Source: Gonatopus flavifemur
Lineage: Eukaryota > Arthropoda > Insecta > Hymenoptera > Dryinidae
Length of the DNA: 64,000 nucleotides
Assembly: GCA_018340375.1 (NCBI GenBank)
Contig: JAFFJZ010000003.1
Coordinates: 12,896,001-12,960,000, forward strand
Reading direction: 5' to 3'
Made by a program: the position numbers and the translations under genes. The stretch's first letter is position 1. Every line of letters starts with the position of its first letter. Of this stretch, positions 13,001-26,792 are shown in pieces. The notes under the pieces were generated by a model. The model was not told where the DNA came from and ran no database searches. It saw only the letters and a program-made list of their open reading frames with translations.

Positions 13001-13424
13001 TGAACTCGATTTCTTTCCGAATAAAACTTTACATTAATCAATATCGTTTGTATTTTCCTTTCTCGCAACGATTAAATTGTTTGGAGAGAAAAGTCACATC
13101 GATCAGTATCGTTTACAGTCATCTCTACGAGCAAAGAGATCTGAAGTCAAAAGTAAGTGGCGTAAAGTGGATTGAAGTGTCATGAGAAAAGTGGATTACT
13201 TACTGTGTATCAATGTTAACACACCTGTGACTTGGAACAAAAAATTCAATACGAATCCAAAGCTATAAACGTATATTGCTGTTCTCTTTATACGTTGCGA
13301 TGTGTGGTAGAAAAAAAGTGAATTCCAAACCTGCTTTTCTGTATAAAGAGCAACTCGAACACGACAAATGAGGAATACAAATACATGTACATAAATCAGA
13401 GACTTCAATGTGTACAAATGTTTC

Positions 13425-13448
13425 GTTCTTCTTCTTCTTCTTCTTCTT
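13425..13448 (+). repeat. (TTC)n microsatellite
   Basis: About eight TTC units. A similar interrupted CTT array lies at about 15580-15614, and a shorter one at 11470-11490. Confidence 0.9.
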
Positions 13449-14334
13449 TTATTCTTGTTTGGTTACGATGAAATATAGAAAAAAATCCCCACATTGAGAG
13501 ACAAAAATAAGTGCTGTAAATTTCTGCAAAAAATCTCTACGAATGCATATCAATACACATATACATATGTTTAAAATCAATATTTGATACATGTTTGTTC
13601 GACACGACAGTGTGTTGAATTGAAATTAATGTTATCCTTCCTGATTTGGATGATTGATGCAAATATTGGGATTTATATTCTGTGTGCTTGGAGAGAATGA
13701 TCTACGATGATGTATGATTTATAGATTCGTGCTCGGATATGTTGCAACTGGAACACATTATCATAGGGATATTATGGGGCTTTTTTGTTGATTTAACGAG
13801 CATTCGAGTGATTGATTGAACTGCAAATGAATCCAACGTATCTCAATAACATCGTTTTTTTTTTGTTGAAAAAATAAATATATTCCCTGAATTCGAGTTT
13901 CATACTATAACAGTTTACATGAATAAACACTTTCTGGACGTCAGATATATTTTAACTTGTGGTTAAAATCCATACAGAATTCGGAGGATAATAAAAATAG
14001 GGTACACGTTGAGTCTCCTGCTCAACAGGTTGATTTCCAGTTCAATCGCTAACAATTGTTTCAACCACGCATTGTACAAACTCTTTTAAGTAATTCGAGA
14101 AACCATTTTAAAATTTTACGGTATCGTTTTTGTAAGTGGACTTCTGATGATTATTTTGCAACTCCTCACTTGTGGATTATTTTCAACGAGCCACTAAATT
14201 TAATGCTACACCGAAGTTACTCTTCGCTCTCTCGCTCGGGATTGGAAATTATTCGAAATTTCATCTCACATGTTTTCTGTGAGATATTATTTATTTTATG
14301 TGTAACTTGAGTAGTTCGAAAGATCGATCGAGAG

Positions 14335-14960
14335 TCCCCCAAGGGAGGATTCCCATGGGGAAAGGGTAACACGGGCCGAAACTGGCTCAGTACTGCTGTC
14401 AGAGTTGCCGGTACTGGCAAATCCGAAGCTACCAAAGCTATTCCACGTAAGAATGCCAGTTTTAAAGCGACAGTGACGAACGCATGAATATTGAGATGGT
14501 ATTGGCTAACAACGGTTGTCTGCCGATTCCGAGTCGGTACTGGAACGATGTAATTCCGCAGTTCAACCAATGTTGGCTACCTACACTTTGTTGTACAGTG
14601 ACATCGAGCCTGTATCGAACCGGTACTGAGCCATTCGTGAATTTCTACGTGGGATCAAAATTGGCAAGAAGTCGGCATGATAACATTATTTTACATGAGG
14701 GCCTGTGTAACATTTACAACCGTGTCAGTACTGTTCATTCGTATGCGCCGACTATGGTAGAATTTTGGCATTCCAACCTCGTCCAAACGGTATCGATTTG
14801 ATACTGGGCCAAGACTGTCTGTAGTCTGTACACTGAAATCAATACCTTTTGAAATTCGTCCCTGATGGGAACAATAATTGTTCCCTCCAAAGGTTGGCAA
14901 ATATAACCTTGCCAGTACCAGGCCATTTGTCGATTTTGGCAATTTCTACATGGGTTTCTA
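14335..14960. repeat. GC-richer block with internal degenerate repeats
   Basis: The words GTGAATTTCTACGTGGG (about 14637) and GGCAATTTCTACATGGG (about 14937) recur, with several GCCxGTACTGGC-like and TTGGCAA words. It resembles in style the spacer repeats at about 3960-4730, 8040-8640 and 21125-21629, but I could not align it to them. Frames on both strands are short. Confidence 0.4.
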
Positions 14961-16382
14961 CACACAATTTTCCCTCCGGTAAAATATTTGGAATCAAAGA
15001 AAGAGACGGAAAAGATCAGATCAGATCAGATTGAACTTGAATTTCATCGGAATTTCATCCTATCGCTTGTTATTCATACAGGTATGCCCATCTATGAGAA
15101 TCAATGTCCTGGAAGCCGAAGCGGAAGAACTCGATTTGCGTGACAAACCTGCTTCGATTCTAAAATCATGAATAGAACGAGTCAACAAACAATTCCACCG
15201 ACAAACAATTCGACTGAGTAAACTGAGAAACGTAGACAGAGTTTGGAAATGTTAATGAAACCCTGGAATTCAGAAAACACAACACCGACTATCGACGAGC
15301 AATTCGAAAATCGATAGAAATACGATAGAATTGATATATTCACCTATTCATTCTCAATTCCGTTGGTTCGCAACGATATCAGGTAGGGCGAGAGAGAATT
15401 GGAAATGAATCTTTAATCCACAATAGCGGAGGATTTTTTTTCCTCGTATTAAAGAATGTGCATCTATATTTAACTCATTCTCCCTTGCTCTTTCCGCAAG
15501 CTGTCTCTCGTGTTAACGACGAATTCAATCACGAACGAATCGGTTCGATCTACGTGTCTAAGCTTTTCTTCATTTTCTGTTCTTCTTCTTCTTCTTCTTT
15601 TTCTTCTTCTTCTATGATTCTCCCAGCTTTTCCGGAAGAGAAGGGAAACAAGGAGCGGGCAGGAAAAACAATCGAGAGCCATTCAACGGGGATTTCTCTT
15701 TCTTTCTTCGTCTCTTTGATGACCCACGATAGAAAGATCGAAGGTCTAACGCGGAAGGAATATAAGCTTGTGCCCTCCTCCTCGAGGGAGGGTTCGAGAG
15801 AGGGCACAAGCCGTTCACGTCGTTGAACGTGAGTTTAAGATCTCGCAAGAATTACGGCATCGAGCGAATGTACCATTGAGGTAAAAAGAAGAGAAAAAGT
15901 AGAAAAAGGGGAAGAAAAGAGCATAAGTTGGGATAGTAGAGGAACTCGTGTGGTCCGCACAATTACACTTGGCCTGGTCGGTCGTCTATGTACGTGGATG
16001 ACACAAGTGTGTTCGAGGAACAGATCAAGAGAGAAAGGAGGAGTGGGACAAGGATGAAAGGAGGAACGAGAAGAGCGGTGGTGGCTGGTGAAATTACCTC
16101 ACCTCGAGCGGCATTGTGCGCTCAGCCGGAGGGCTGCAAGTACCTAATTAGCCACTCAAACACTGCCTCACAAAGCGACCCTCTGTTATTAAAACTACAT
16201 GTAAAACGTTCCTTCCACCGTCTGTCTATAACTGCTTTCCTCCTCTTTCTCTATCGGCTTCACCTGCACATCAGCTTTACCTGCTGCCGTCTCTCTTTTT
16301 TTTTTACAACAAAAAGAATCAGTCGATCGTGTCACTTGAACCTTTTGCCTCGATGGAGATGGAGGAGGGTAAAAAAAGTGGA

Positions 16383-16439
16383 GATCGAGTGGTTCATTCG
16401 TTCGTTCATTCATTCAATCATTCTCTCATTCATTCATTG
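16383..16439 (+). repeat. (TTCA/TTCG)n degenerate tetranucleotide array
   Basis: A run of GTTCATTCG, GTTCGTTC and ATTCATTC units about 55 bp long, with a few substitutions. A cleaner TTCG array lies at 45816-45843. Confidence 0.85.
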
Positions 16440-19400
16440 TCCTACAGGATCTCAATGAAGGACTTTGTTCTCCCTTTTGTAGTACGATGATCATGATGAC
16501 TATGATAACGATGATAACGATGCACATATGATTACAGCATTGTTCAAATTTGCCTCTCTTTTATTTATCGATCATCGATTCTTCGATTCATCGAGTTCCA
16601 CAAAATGCAGAACGTACAGTACTCCTTACAAAGTAAGATCATTAATTTCCTTGACAGAATTGATCAACTTTTAGAAATGTAGACCACAAACGTCTGAAGT
16701 GATGAAGATTTACAAACACTTTACCAATCAATTCCTCCTCGTATATCACTCTCGGACGGAGAATCAATAAAGAAACATCCTTCCTGGTGTCATATAACGT
16801 CGTACTAAATTTCATTTCGCTACTTCAGTTCGTTCAAGTGTTATGTTAGATACGTCTCCACATACTTCCACCCTGGCATCGTACCACCACATATTTTATG
16901 GACATACTATTTCTCCAACTCTACCAACTCGAAATGATGTAACTTCGTCAAAATTTTATCATTCCCCTCCGCAAGGGACAAAATTTAATTTCTATGAAAA
17001 TTTATTGTCAAAATTCACTTTGAATACGTTGATGCGTGCTGAAAGATTCATTTTCCGTTCCCACCGTAGGCGTGAACTCGGCATCAAACGTGAGGTAATT
17101 ATCCCAAATTCATGTTGAAATGCAAACCATTATGAGCTTTGCATCAACAAGAACCGGGGGAACAACCTTTCTAATCTGCATGCAGCTCTACAGTCTGGAC
17201 CTTGGTACGGTAAATACAGCAGCTCATTCGACATTCGAACTTAATATCATGCAAGAAGCTTATAACCAGTATCTTCCGAATTTCATGAAGCTTCGATAGA
17301 TTCGTGAATTTTCAAACAATAATTGTCAATTCAATAAAGTCGTTTAGGAATCTACTGAAAAATTTTCAGAGTATCTATAAATTCTCTCTCGAGAGAGAAT
17401 TCTGCAATTAAAATACAATATTTTCCCGTATTGAAGGATTTATTTTTAGGCTGTTTTCGAAATATGAGCAATTTTTGATTTCTTTTCAAATCCGAATCAC
17501 TCAAAAGCATTGTATAGCACATCCTTCAACCTAACATCATTCGCTAAGTTGGAAAGCAGCGAATCTGTGTAGAAAAATTGAACGATCCTGGTATTCTTCG
17601 TTTAGGAGCTATAATGATTTAAAGTTGATGGTTTCTGATTGGCTGGAAGCCAAAAAATTTCAAATTGCTATAACTTTGGATTGAAAAATGATAGCATACT
17701 TCAATTTTTCTCAGAGATTCGCCTTTCTCTAATTCGGCCAATGGTATCAGGCTTAAGAATGTAGCGTACAGTACTTTCGACTGGTTTGGATTTGAAAAAA
17801 AATCTAACAATGCTTATATCTTAAAAACTAAGGCTTGAAAAAAGTTTTTCATTTTGATTGCAAAACTCCCAAAAAAGTTTAGAAGTTTTTATTTCAAGAT
17901 TGTTCTTCAGGGAATTCTCAAAACAATTGTTGAATCAAAATTCACAACAATCAGCTGCTATTCTGAGTTGTTGATCTTCTCTCATTCCAAATTCAGAAGA
18001 AATGAAGAATATAGCATTTTGTAAACGCTACTACGAGTGCACAAATCAACTTCAACTCCAGAAAGAGATGTGAATGTGAGTTACAAAATTTCCAATCAAT
18101 CCACATACAAGAACATCTTGACGATTCATTCAAATTGAAGAGCAGCATCATAATCTTTTTCTTTTTCTCTCAATTCAATTAAAGTCCTCTTCCATTGAAC
18201 CGTTAAAATTCATACCATCTAAGAAACATACTAAAGTTAAATTATTTCGATAACGACATCAAGCGTGAGATTGGAATATCTTTTGAATATCATAGAACGT
18301 TCTCCATCCGAAAAGTTGCACGAAGGAACTTTTTTGGAAGATAGCCATTTATAGGACATGATTATTACTTGGATAACGTAATTATCCATTCGAGGGTTTT
18401 ATTACCAGCTGGGGAAATTGTGTACATACTCAGCACATATTTACCAAAGAATCGAATGTATGATGGAAACAGCGAGAAAGAACATGAGATAAACTAGAAT
18501 GGACTCAATCGAAACAAATATCTCTGGTACATATATATATATGTGTTTATCCTGGCATCATGCCTGTAATGCAATGTGATAGAAAATTTTAACATGCGTA
18601 GAATTTTCACATTACGCGTGCTCATAAAACAAAGCAAATATTGTCATTCATATTGAAATGGATGCACTTTTGTGACCGAACCTCGGGATCTGGAATTTCC
18701 AACATCGTTTTGAGGAACAAAAATCACAAGTCTTTCACTGAATTTCAACTCCTCAATTTTAATGAAAACCGCAAATCATTTTCAAATAACAAGTACGATT
18801 CGAACAATTAGTATGAATTTGAAAATCGGTTTACACGAAGTACATATGAATTGATTTCGAGAGCAGGGAATTGATTCGGTTACAAGTTGAGTTTAATGAA
18901 ATAATCAAAGTTTTAGATCCTCATACTACACCGATTTCTGCCATTAGAAGTCCTTAATGTGACCAGACAGTGGCCGAAGAGGAACCACTATCTTGCGGGT
19001 TCAGAAATTTCGCGAATTATTTGATAGAATTGTTTGAAACTCTATTAAATTTTCTTTTTACGTGAAATGTAATAGAGAAGTTACTTCTGTGGAACTTCAC
19101 GTCTCTGATTTTTGTGGTTCAACTTTTCCGATAGTGAAATTCCCTCGAGATAAAGTGGGACAGGAAAAGAGGAGGAGATTTTTTTTGTAAACTGCATCGA
19201 CGTATCGCGAGATCAAAAAATCTGATATAACATAGTTCGGAGAGAAGAGTGGTGTTTCACCGATCCATTTCCATCAACCAATTTTTCCAAAAGTATTACG
19301 GTCGAGCAACCTAGTGTTTCCAACGGTCGAACAAAACGAAAGAGCGTGACAGTGATTTTACATGTCGTATGAAGTGAAATAAATCACAATGTTCCAATCG

Positions 19401-20817
19401 TATGAAAAAGGCATTGAAAATATCAATATATGAAATTTTCATTAAACCCGGAGGTTATTCTTGTCACTATCGTGAAAGATTTCCGTGAAGTTTGGGAATC
19501 TTGGAGAACTGATATCGCGCTGTTTACTCTGATGTTTTTTTTTTCACTTGAAATTTGAAATCAATTATTTTTCATAAATACTGAACCATTAGTTTTTTCC
19601 CTCTCGAGCAAGTACCGTAAGAATCGGTGCATGGATTTATGTGTATACACATTACACATTACACTGGGGTGTATAAAAATATAAAAAGCTTGGATCCTTG
19701 AGAGGAAATACGAACAAGTTTTGGGTTATTAATTTTTTATGACGATCACACAATCGTGGACGAGTCTACAAGGGCCAAAGAAGCCAAACGGAGGAACGAA
19801 CGATTTCATTCCTCGAGGAAGTTCGCTGCCACTTATCCCGTGGGATAAGCGCGAAAGAAAAGTCGCGAAGTTTGTCGGTCATAATTGATGCTCTGAAAGA
19901 ACGTGAGAAAAGGGATAAAACCATTGTTGGACAAAAGTACGTGCTGCTTTCGCGTCTAGTTGTTTGAGTGAAATCAATCGAAACTGGATCATCCAACTTA
20001 CCTGCTTGATTCTCACGTCTGAGATTCGAAATGAGAGAATTAATTACCGGGCTCAATTCTTCTGAACGGGAGAGGATTTTTTCCTTCCCTTTATTGGTCT
20101 TTGAGTTAGGAAATATTTCCACAATAAGGATGATCAGATTGTGGAAATGAATCGAATATTTCGTGAGATAAGAACTACTAACTTCGTTACGAGGGATAAT
20201 TTCTCGCATTTCGCATTCCTTCTTGTATGGGAAAACATGGATTCATTTGTTGCAATACCATGAAAAGGGGAAGCAGACCCCCTGCAGATTTCGAGCGGGA
20301 AATTATTGCATTTTGACAGCAGAATATGCTACAGAAATGCGAATGATGAATTCCGGGACACCCTGTATAATTGTATATAAATTATATATAAGTATATTTT
20401 TGCGAATATATCCACACGGATGGTTCTCTAATATTTCATAGCAAAAACATGATTTTAAGACTGATCTTGGTTCTCCAATATCCCATGGGAAAATATACAG
20501 ACCTCATTTCCGATAAAGATAACGATTTTGCCTCTCATGAAGGGATGAAGGACAAGTCCTGAACGCTTGAGTTCTTGAAATCTCTTCGAGCACATTGAAT
20601 CCCGATATTTGAATCGCTTCCGGTCTTTCGATATCTCGTACAAAACACTCAACTTGAATTCACATCCCAAGTAGAAATGTTCTGGTCATCGATGAGTTTT
20701 GTAATGCTCAACTAGATAGAAACTAGACACTTGCAAGTACTTCACCAAAATCTTACGAGGTCACGTCTTGCGAACGTCTTGTTTTTTATTAGTTGAGTGT
20801 TACAAAACTCGTCAATG

Positions 20818-21026
20818 CACTGGAAAAAAATTTCTTCCAACCAAATAAATAGTTTATTTATCCTCTCTCCATGAAATGAAATATTTAATCGAATCAAATG
20901 ATGAAATGCTTGCCCCAAATGACTTGGTCTTCTAAATAAATAATTCATTCGCCACAAGTAATCAGTTTTTGCATCTAATTGAATATTTGATTTTTACAAA
21001 TAAACATTTTCCAGTTTATCCCGGTG
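20818..21026. repeat. Degenerate relative of the 9794 element (probable)
   Basis: It begins CACTGGAAAAAAATTTCTTC and ends near CCGGTG. Its interior repeats the ATTTAATCGAATCAAATGA and AATAAATAATTCATTC style of words seen in the 9794-10029 element. The terminal inverted repeat is poor, so the limits are uncertain. Confidence 0.35.
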
Positions 21027-21124
21027 TGTCTACATCATTTGTACTAAGGATAATTCCACCTCTTTATGAAAAATTCTGATATAATCGAGGAAACTGTGTT
21101 TCGAATTCAGATTGAATGCTCCCA

Positions 21125-21629
21125 AAAACCCATCTAAGCCCAGGGTGGGTGACCATGCTACCCAACGTGGGGTCAAGCTGGGCAGATAAATGGGGCCAAC
21201 CCTGAGATGATAACATCGTTCCCAGCTTGGCTGTATTGCTTTGCCCGAGGAATGGTAATACCATTTTTTGGAATTGGAAAATTGCTTTGAATTTTACTCC
21301 AGCTGGCATGAATTTCAGTTCCACTTTGGCCCAGTCTTGGGGGTAGTGTTGAGCCCCATCGGGCCCAAGACTGGACCAAAGTGGTACCAAAATTCATACA
21401 CGCTAAGGATTGTACCCACATGCTCGGGATATAAATTCACCCCGATTTTGACCAAACGCTGGTTCAAATTGGGGCCAAGTTCAAATGTGCCCGCTCCAAG
21501 ATTTATTATTTCCATTTTCTACCAACTATAATTGGATTGAGCCAACATGGACTCTATCGTCATTCCCCAATACTGGGTTAAAGAGGATGAACTCAGCCTG
21601 GGGCCCATTGTCATTATAGGCAATACAAC
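21125..21629 (-). repeat. ~500-bp dispersed repeat, inverted copy
   Basis: Read on the minus strand this block matches 61330-61796 along nearly its full length. Shared segments include GACAATGGGCCCCAGGCTG, AGTATTGGGGAATGACGAT, TATCCCGA.CATGTG, CGGGCAAAGCAAT, and AGCTGGGAACGATGTTATCA. It is GC-rich and noncoding, with many CTTGGGCC-like words. It has no terminal repeats that I can see. Confidence 0.85.
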
Positions 21630-21659
21630 ACTTGGGATGTTACATCCGTAATATCAAAA

Positions 21660-21752
21660 TATATCTCCGGCACATTTTTTGAACGTCCAGAAAACCTTCC
21701 CTACGTTGTATAATCTTTATATACATGTTCCAGTAGCATTTTGTGCTATCTG
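21660..21752 (-). mobile_element. Short ACAGCACAA-family element (diverged copy)
   Basis: It is the reverse complement of the 49400-49498 element in the same block order: ACATTTTTTGAACGTCCAGA, AAACCTTCCCTA, TATACATGTTCCAGTAGCA, TTGTGCTATCTGG. The left tip is decayed. It lies directly beside the ~500-bp dispersed repeat. Confidence 0.55.
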
Positions 21753-21868
21753 GGATCCAGTTTGGTCCACGCATGTTTTGATTTTTCTAATAGTGTTGTA
21801 TACTGTTATAAAATTTAAATCTCCACCCTGAATGAATTTTTATAAACATCGAAACATAAACACAAGCG

Positions 21869-21986
21869 CACTGAAAGAATTTTATTCGAAAGATTACCGT
21901 GAAATTTTTTGAAATATTACTGTATTTATTCGTTCTTCGATTTTTGGAATTTCAGGGTAATTTTTTACAAGAAAATTCTCCCAGTG
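21869..21986. mobile_element. 118-bp CACTG...CAGTG MITE
   Basis: The left end (CACTGAAAGAATTTTATTCG then AAAGATTACC) pairs with the right end (GGGTAATTTTTTACAAGAAA then ATTCTCCCAGTG). It is noncoding and has no clear target duplication. It shares its terminal style with the elements at 6, 9794 and 7877. Confidence 0.6.
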
Positions 21987-23475
21987 CATGATATTCGGAA
22001 ATAATGATCTCCATAAAAATTGCCTCTCAGAATCCTTCGAATCATTTCCATATGAGCATATTGCCTTTGAAAAATACGTTCCACATTCTTGGAGTTGAAA
22101 TTAATTTTACGAATACCATTGTTGTCATATCGTTCAGAGCTGGGAAAGAAGAAAACCCATAGAACACAATAACGTAATGGGAAAAAAGTGGAAAAAGAAA
22201 AGAAGAAGAAAAATTGTGGGAAGCGGTGAGTGTTGAGAATACAGCTGCCGACACGGCTGCTGGTTACGGATTGTTTACGACCGTGCCACGAGAGTGGGCG
22301 CATAATTATACGAGTGCATAACGTATTCCATGCTCATATGGTGTCTACTAATATACATACACATTTCCAAGCACAACATATACGTTGTATTTTCCACTTC
22401 AATATGGCGCTGAGGAAAATTTAATAAGTGAGAATGCGAATCCAATGAATATTCATGCTATTTCGGTATTGCTGTGAAGGTGATACTGGAAGAAAACAAT
22501 CAAACATTCCAAATTCTTGTTGTTTTTGATTACAGAATTCGCAAAAATGATTCGGCGGAGGGCCAGATAATTTTACCAAAATTCATTCAATTTCTGCAGT
22601 CAGCGTTATTGGTATTATTAATTACTTGAAATTTTGAGAAACTTCCCGAGAATTTCGAGAGTACCGTGGAACGGAAACTCGGGTTAAAGGTGAATAAACT
22701 AACTTTCGATTCAAGTAGAATTTGTAGGATCGCAACTTTTATTTACAAAGAGAAATACTTCATCCATCCAAGTTGGCCCGAAATGCACTTGAAAAGCAAT
22801 ATTATAACTCGTTATGAGAATGAGGTAAGATGAAGGTTTTTGATCTGAAAGAATTCGATGGAAAAGATTGCAAATTTGTGCGAAGAGAAAAAATAGTTAT
22901 TTGATACACGAGTGGGGAATTTTTCTTTGTATTATTTCTTTCGAGTGGACTTATGTCACTTGGAATTATTCGATAAGTATTGGTGATAGCGAATTTTTTA
23001 CTGTGACAAAGATTTCAACTGGATATAATTAGGGCTTCGCACGAGACTCTCGTCTTGAATTCAAAAATGATCTATATTTACTGTTCTAAAAATTTAAGAC
23101 ATACAAATTTTGAATGGAATCAAGCTTCTACTGATTATGTAACAAAATCACGTGGAATTCCGAATTCATCGCAAAGGATAAGTGAGATATTCTCTCAGTC
23201 TCGGAACTAGTCTCGTTGTCGATTTCGGTGCAGGTCGCGTTGCATATTTTGACATATATCGCTGCTAATTTTGTTTGAATGATCAAGGTTCCATGCACCC
23301 CATTCCGTTCATTACATTTATACTCTCAAATTATCTTGATCATCTTGATATTACAAGAGATTGGAATAATTATTGGTAACTATTTTATCTTTCTTTGACG
23401 CGGGTCTCGTGTGAAGGTCTAGATATATACCTGAAAAATTTGTTGTTGTAGTTGATCATGTTACTGTTTTAGCAA

Positions 23476-23595
23476 ACTACCCACATAACGATTCATATCT
23501 TGCGATGTCTTTTCGATAAGTTTAAGATGTCTTGCGCAACACATCTTGAACTTATCGAAAAGACATCGCAAGACATAAACTGTTATGTGGGCAGT
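23476..23595. mobile_element. 120-bp palindrome without loop
   Basis: The arms meet at TTGCGCAA (23532-23539) with no spacer and match about 54 of 60 bases, including CTTGCGATGTCTTTTCGATA on each side. The ends are CTACCCACATAAC and GTTATGTGGGCAGT. It belongs with the palindrome at 55171, which shares the AAGTTT, AGATGTCTTGC and TGCGATxTC words. Confidence 0.75.
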
Positions 23596-24279
23596 GAGCT
23601 GTGGGAGCATATTTTTAGCCCGGTCAGTAAAAGAATTTGCTATTCTATAGATGATCCTCGATTTGCTGCGAGATGAGAAAAACTTCTCATTGGAAATAAA
23701 AAAGAAATCGATATACTAGAATTATATATCAACCACGATTCATTTTCATTTGGATTATAATGCTGAATGATTATTTGATAAATATCATCCATCAGATATG
23801 TATTATTCAAAATCAGAAGTATCTTTCCGTAGAATCTATGGAAATAATAATTCAATTTGGAATAAAATCATAAAATAACTATGTCAATGAACTATACAAA
23901 GTATATTACAGAACCTGATTCGAAGTTCAACAACATATATTTTGATTAATAAAGCTCGTATTTCAATTTTGCGAAATTTTATTCTACCGTTTAAAGTATG
24001 TATTTTCAACGCAAGTACTCTACTCCTCCCTCTTTCTATCCGTATATACATAATACACATATGCATTTGCACACACGGACGTGCCGTTGGATACTTTTGT
24101 ACGGTAAATTCGATTCGTCGGGGTACTTTGAACTTTTGCTATTTCGCAATAAACGACAATGTCCGTGATGTCCTGGTTGTGTCGTATTTTTCATATCGAT
24201 TCCAAGTTACCCACTTTGCAAGAGCAATATAACCACGGTGAATTCCTACGTAACTTCTCGATTCGGGGAATCGGATTGT

Positions 24280-24318
24280 GGAGAGAGAAAGAGAGTGAGA
24301 GAGAGAGAGAGAGGGAGG
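24280..24318 (+). repeat. (GA)n microsatellite
   Basis: A GA-rich run, mostly pure GAGAGA in its second half. A CT run of similar kind lies at 59441-59462. Confidence 0.9.
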
Positions 24319-25437
24319 GGAAGGAACAAAAAGTTGTTCGCCGAGAAATAAGATCTGGGGACTAAACTCTCGAAGCATTAACCGCCTCGTATCGGGAGAA
24401 GGGGAGGCACAGGAATTTCAATTTCATTAATATTAAATATTTCAAATTCTGAAATGCAACTTTTCATGGATTTCTTGGCGCGTATTTTATACGTAATGGT
24501 CCGAATGGTATGTATTATAACTTATCTTGGGAATATCAATGAAATTCTTGTGATGCAAATTCAAACGAATGTCCTATTACACAATCTCTGGTCAAAAAGA
24601 AGAAGATTTTTCTCTCCTTCGGTTATTACCTTCGAGTTTCTGTGGTTGAAATTCCTTAGCACATCTGAAATAGCGAATACTACGTAGAACGAGAAACCGC
24701 AATATACCTGTCCAGTGGAGGAATCTAGTCCACGAAAGTAGAAGAGAGGAAAAGAAGAGGACTGCTACGAAAACGGGAAAAATACTTTTCGAATAAATTT
24801 TCGGAATTCCAGAACGATGCGCGATGGAACAGAACGCGACTGTGTGACGTGTCGTTGTTGTAGTTTAAAGGGATGGCTAACGTACATGGAAAGTCGTAAG
24901 AAGGAATGGATGCTGGAGGAAAAGAAGAGAATCCGAGAAGAAGAGATGAAGAACCTCGTAAAAATGCAAACTTCCCTGTTCATCGTGGAAGCTCCACACC
25001 GAGTGCGAAGACTCGGCCGTTGTGCGGAATCGTTCGGTGTACGTTGTCGTCATGGTCGTCGTGGTTGTCTCCGTTTTGCTTTCGTACAAAAGAGTTGTCC
25101 CAAACAGTTGGGAGAAGAGAAGAACAACCGAACCAAGGAAAATGAAAAAGAAAGACGGAGAGAGAAAGAGAGAGAGCCCATGACAATTGAGAACTATGTA
25201 CCACTTGCAAGTTTGATTTTTAAGAATATAAGAAGGGAAAGAGCCGTGATGGGATACACACCTCTCTGTCTCAAAAACAAGGAGAAGAAGGGAAAATTTT
25301 ACTTCTGTCACAGCGATTCGACGAGCCGATAAAAAGGGAAACGCTTCGAAGAGTCGCAAGAATATGGTTCTGCTTTGCCGTTTCGGTCGAGAATAATAAC
25401 GATTTGCTTGTTTTCTTCTCTCAACGCTAAGCAACAA

Positions 25438-25446
25438 TGGTAAGTA
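25438..25446 (+). promoter_or_regulatory. ATG directly followed by a consensus donor (unconfirmed)
   Basis: AACAATG/GTAAGTATA would be a first coding exon that ends right after its start codon, downstream of a GC-richer, purine-rich block (24700-25430). No following exon could be identified. It is also within chance expectation for a region this size. Confidence 0.1.
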
Positions 25447-26792
25447 TAGATCTTTTGTTCTCATTTGCTTTTCTTTTCCCCCTCCGATCGAAGGTGGAGC
25501 GAGAGAGAAAGGAAGAACATTGACTTTTTGAATATTTGGAACACCGAATGGAAGATCTTTGTTTCAGATCGAAATACATATTGCGGAAACTTCTTTTTTC
25601 CCCTCTTTTCGATGAGAGAATAAAATAGAAATAAATTTGTTCCCGTTGTGAGTGAAGTGGACCATTATGTAATGAATGACAAAGAATGAATAATACAAAC
25701 ACATTGTTTTGATATTGCGAACCAATATGTATGTTAATCTCAAGAAATATTTTCTCGAATTGAATTCGAAACAAAAGGAAAAAAATTCCCCTCGACGTCA
25801 CAATGGAACACAATATTTTTGAAACCAAGCGAAATCAATGGTACCATCAATGGGTAGTTCAGTAGAGGATATCTTATTTTTCAGGTCAAGCGTATTCCAA
25901 ATTACAATGCAATTCTAACCATTGGCACGTAGTAACTGCAACCTCGTTCAAAGTTTTAATTGCTAAAAAAACTCTCTTGATTTTATTTAGATAAAAAAAA
26001 AAAAGGAAAAATTGATCAGTGGAAAGTTTTTCAACTTCTCTGGGAGAGAAATTCTATTGGGAACACATTATCGGTGGAACAAAAACGAGTTAATCTCACT
26101 TATTTTTTCACTCGAACAACGTATTTTCCCCTCAATCTTTATTCGATTATCATTCGATCGGATCAAAATTCTCCATTGTCGAATCGAGTTCCATGAGAAA
26201 TATATCCGTTTTCACGTGATCCGGATGTGCTTTGTTATTTAAAACAGTGAAAATATTAATTTCGCTGTTCTTTTATGCGAAAGTAGTTGATTGTAATAAA
26301 GCCACACAGTGAGAATTTTACATCAAAGATTATTACATTTATATTATACTCGTGGGATATAATTGATTATGTTGTTCTAAACCACAAGTATACAACGTTT
26401 CACCACACTACCCCGTGCGGGTCAAGATAAATATATTACGGTTGGGAATAAATATGATTCTGTACCTAATAATGAAGTATTTCCCACGAGTACCATGAAA
26501 ATATCGAGTTTCAAAGTATATTAGACTTTGAAGCCGCTTCCGACAGATGCAATTTACGACTTGAAACTCATTGTTAACGAGTCGTTGAATGGTCTTCTCT
26601 AAAACAAGAAATTTTTGGTATCGCGACAACAGTTGGTAATGAAAAAACTTTCATCAGGTTCATTACAGTACAGCGTGAACGTATACAAACGTTATTCGTT
26701 CTTCGCCAGAAAGAGTAAAGCTAGGAAGGTTCTCCTTAATTTCATCTGTTTTAGAAAAGAGCATCGAAAATAAAAATACAATTTTTAGTAAC

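Larger units (their letters stand above)
1410..26792 (-). other. Tmtc2 intron between exons B and C (25.4 kb)
   Basis: This is the largest intron in the window. It holds the piggyBac-like element, small CACTG-ended elements, one ACTCTCTAAA-family copy, the 120-bp palindrome and one ~500-bp dispersed repeat, all listed separately. Blocks richer in GC and in pyrimidine or purine runs occur near 5940-6680, 10700-12600, 15450-16450 and 24700-25450. They give open frames on both strands without protein-like character. The stretches 1530-3960, 8640-9790, 12620-14330, 16600-20800 and 22000-23470 are AT-rich, and I see no gene in them. Nested genes cannot be excluded by eye; the best small candidate is at 5956-6060. 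Confidence 0.85.

Noticed and set aside
15082..15171. Plus frame after an ATACAG acceptor reading MRINVLEAEAEELDLRDKPA to a stop
   Set aside because: It is only 30 codons with no partner exon. AG-preceded open stretches of this size are expected by chance in 64 kb.
15988..16458. 156-codon plus frame
   Set aside because: It ends in a tetranucleotide-repeat-derived FIRSFIHS segment; there is no recognisable domain or conserved motif.
22536..22629. Plus frame after GATTACAG, 30 codons
   Set aside because: Same reason: short, no partner exon, no family match, AT-rich second half.
24817..25464. Overlapping 171-codon plus and 195-codon minus open frames
   Set aside because: The region is purine-rich on one strand, which removes stop codons from several frames at once. 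Both translations are biased (Lys/Arg/Glu on one strand, Phe/Leu/Ser on the other) and have no domain.
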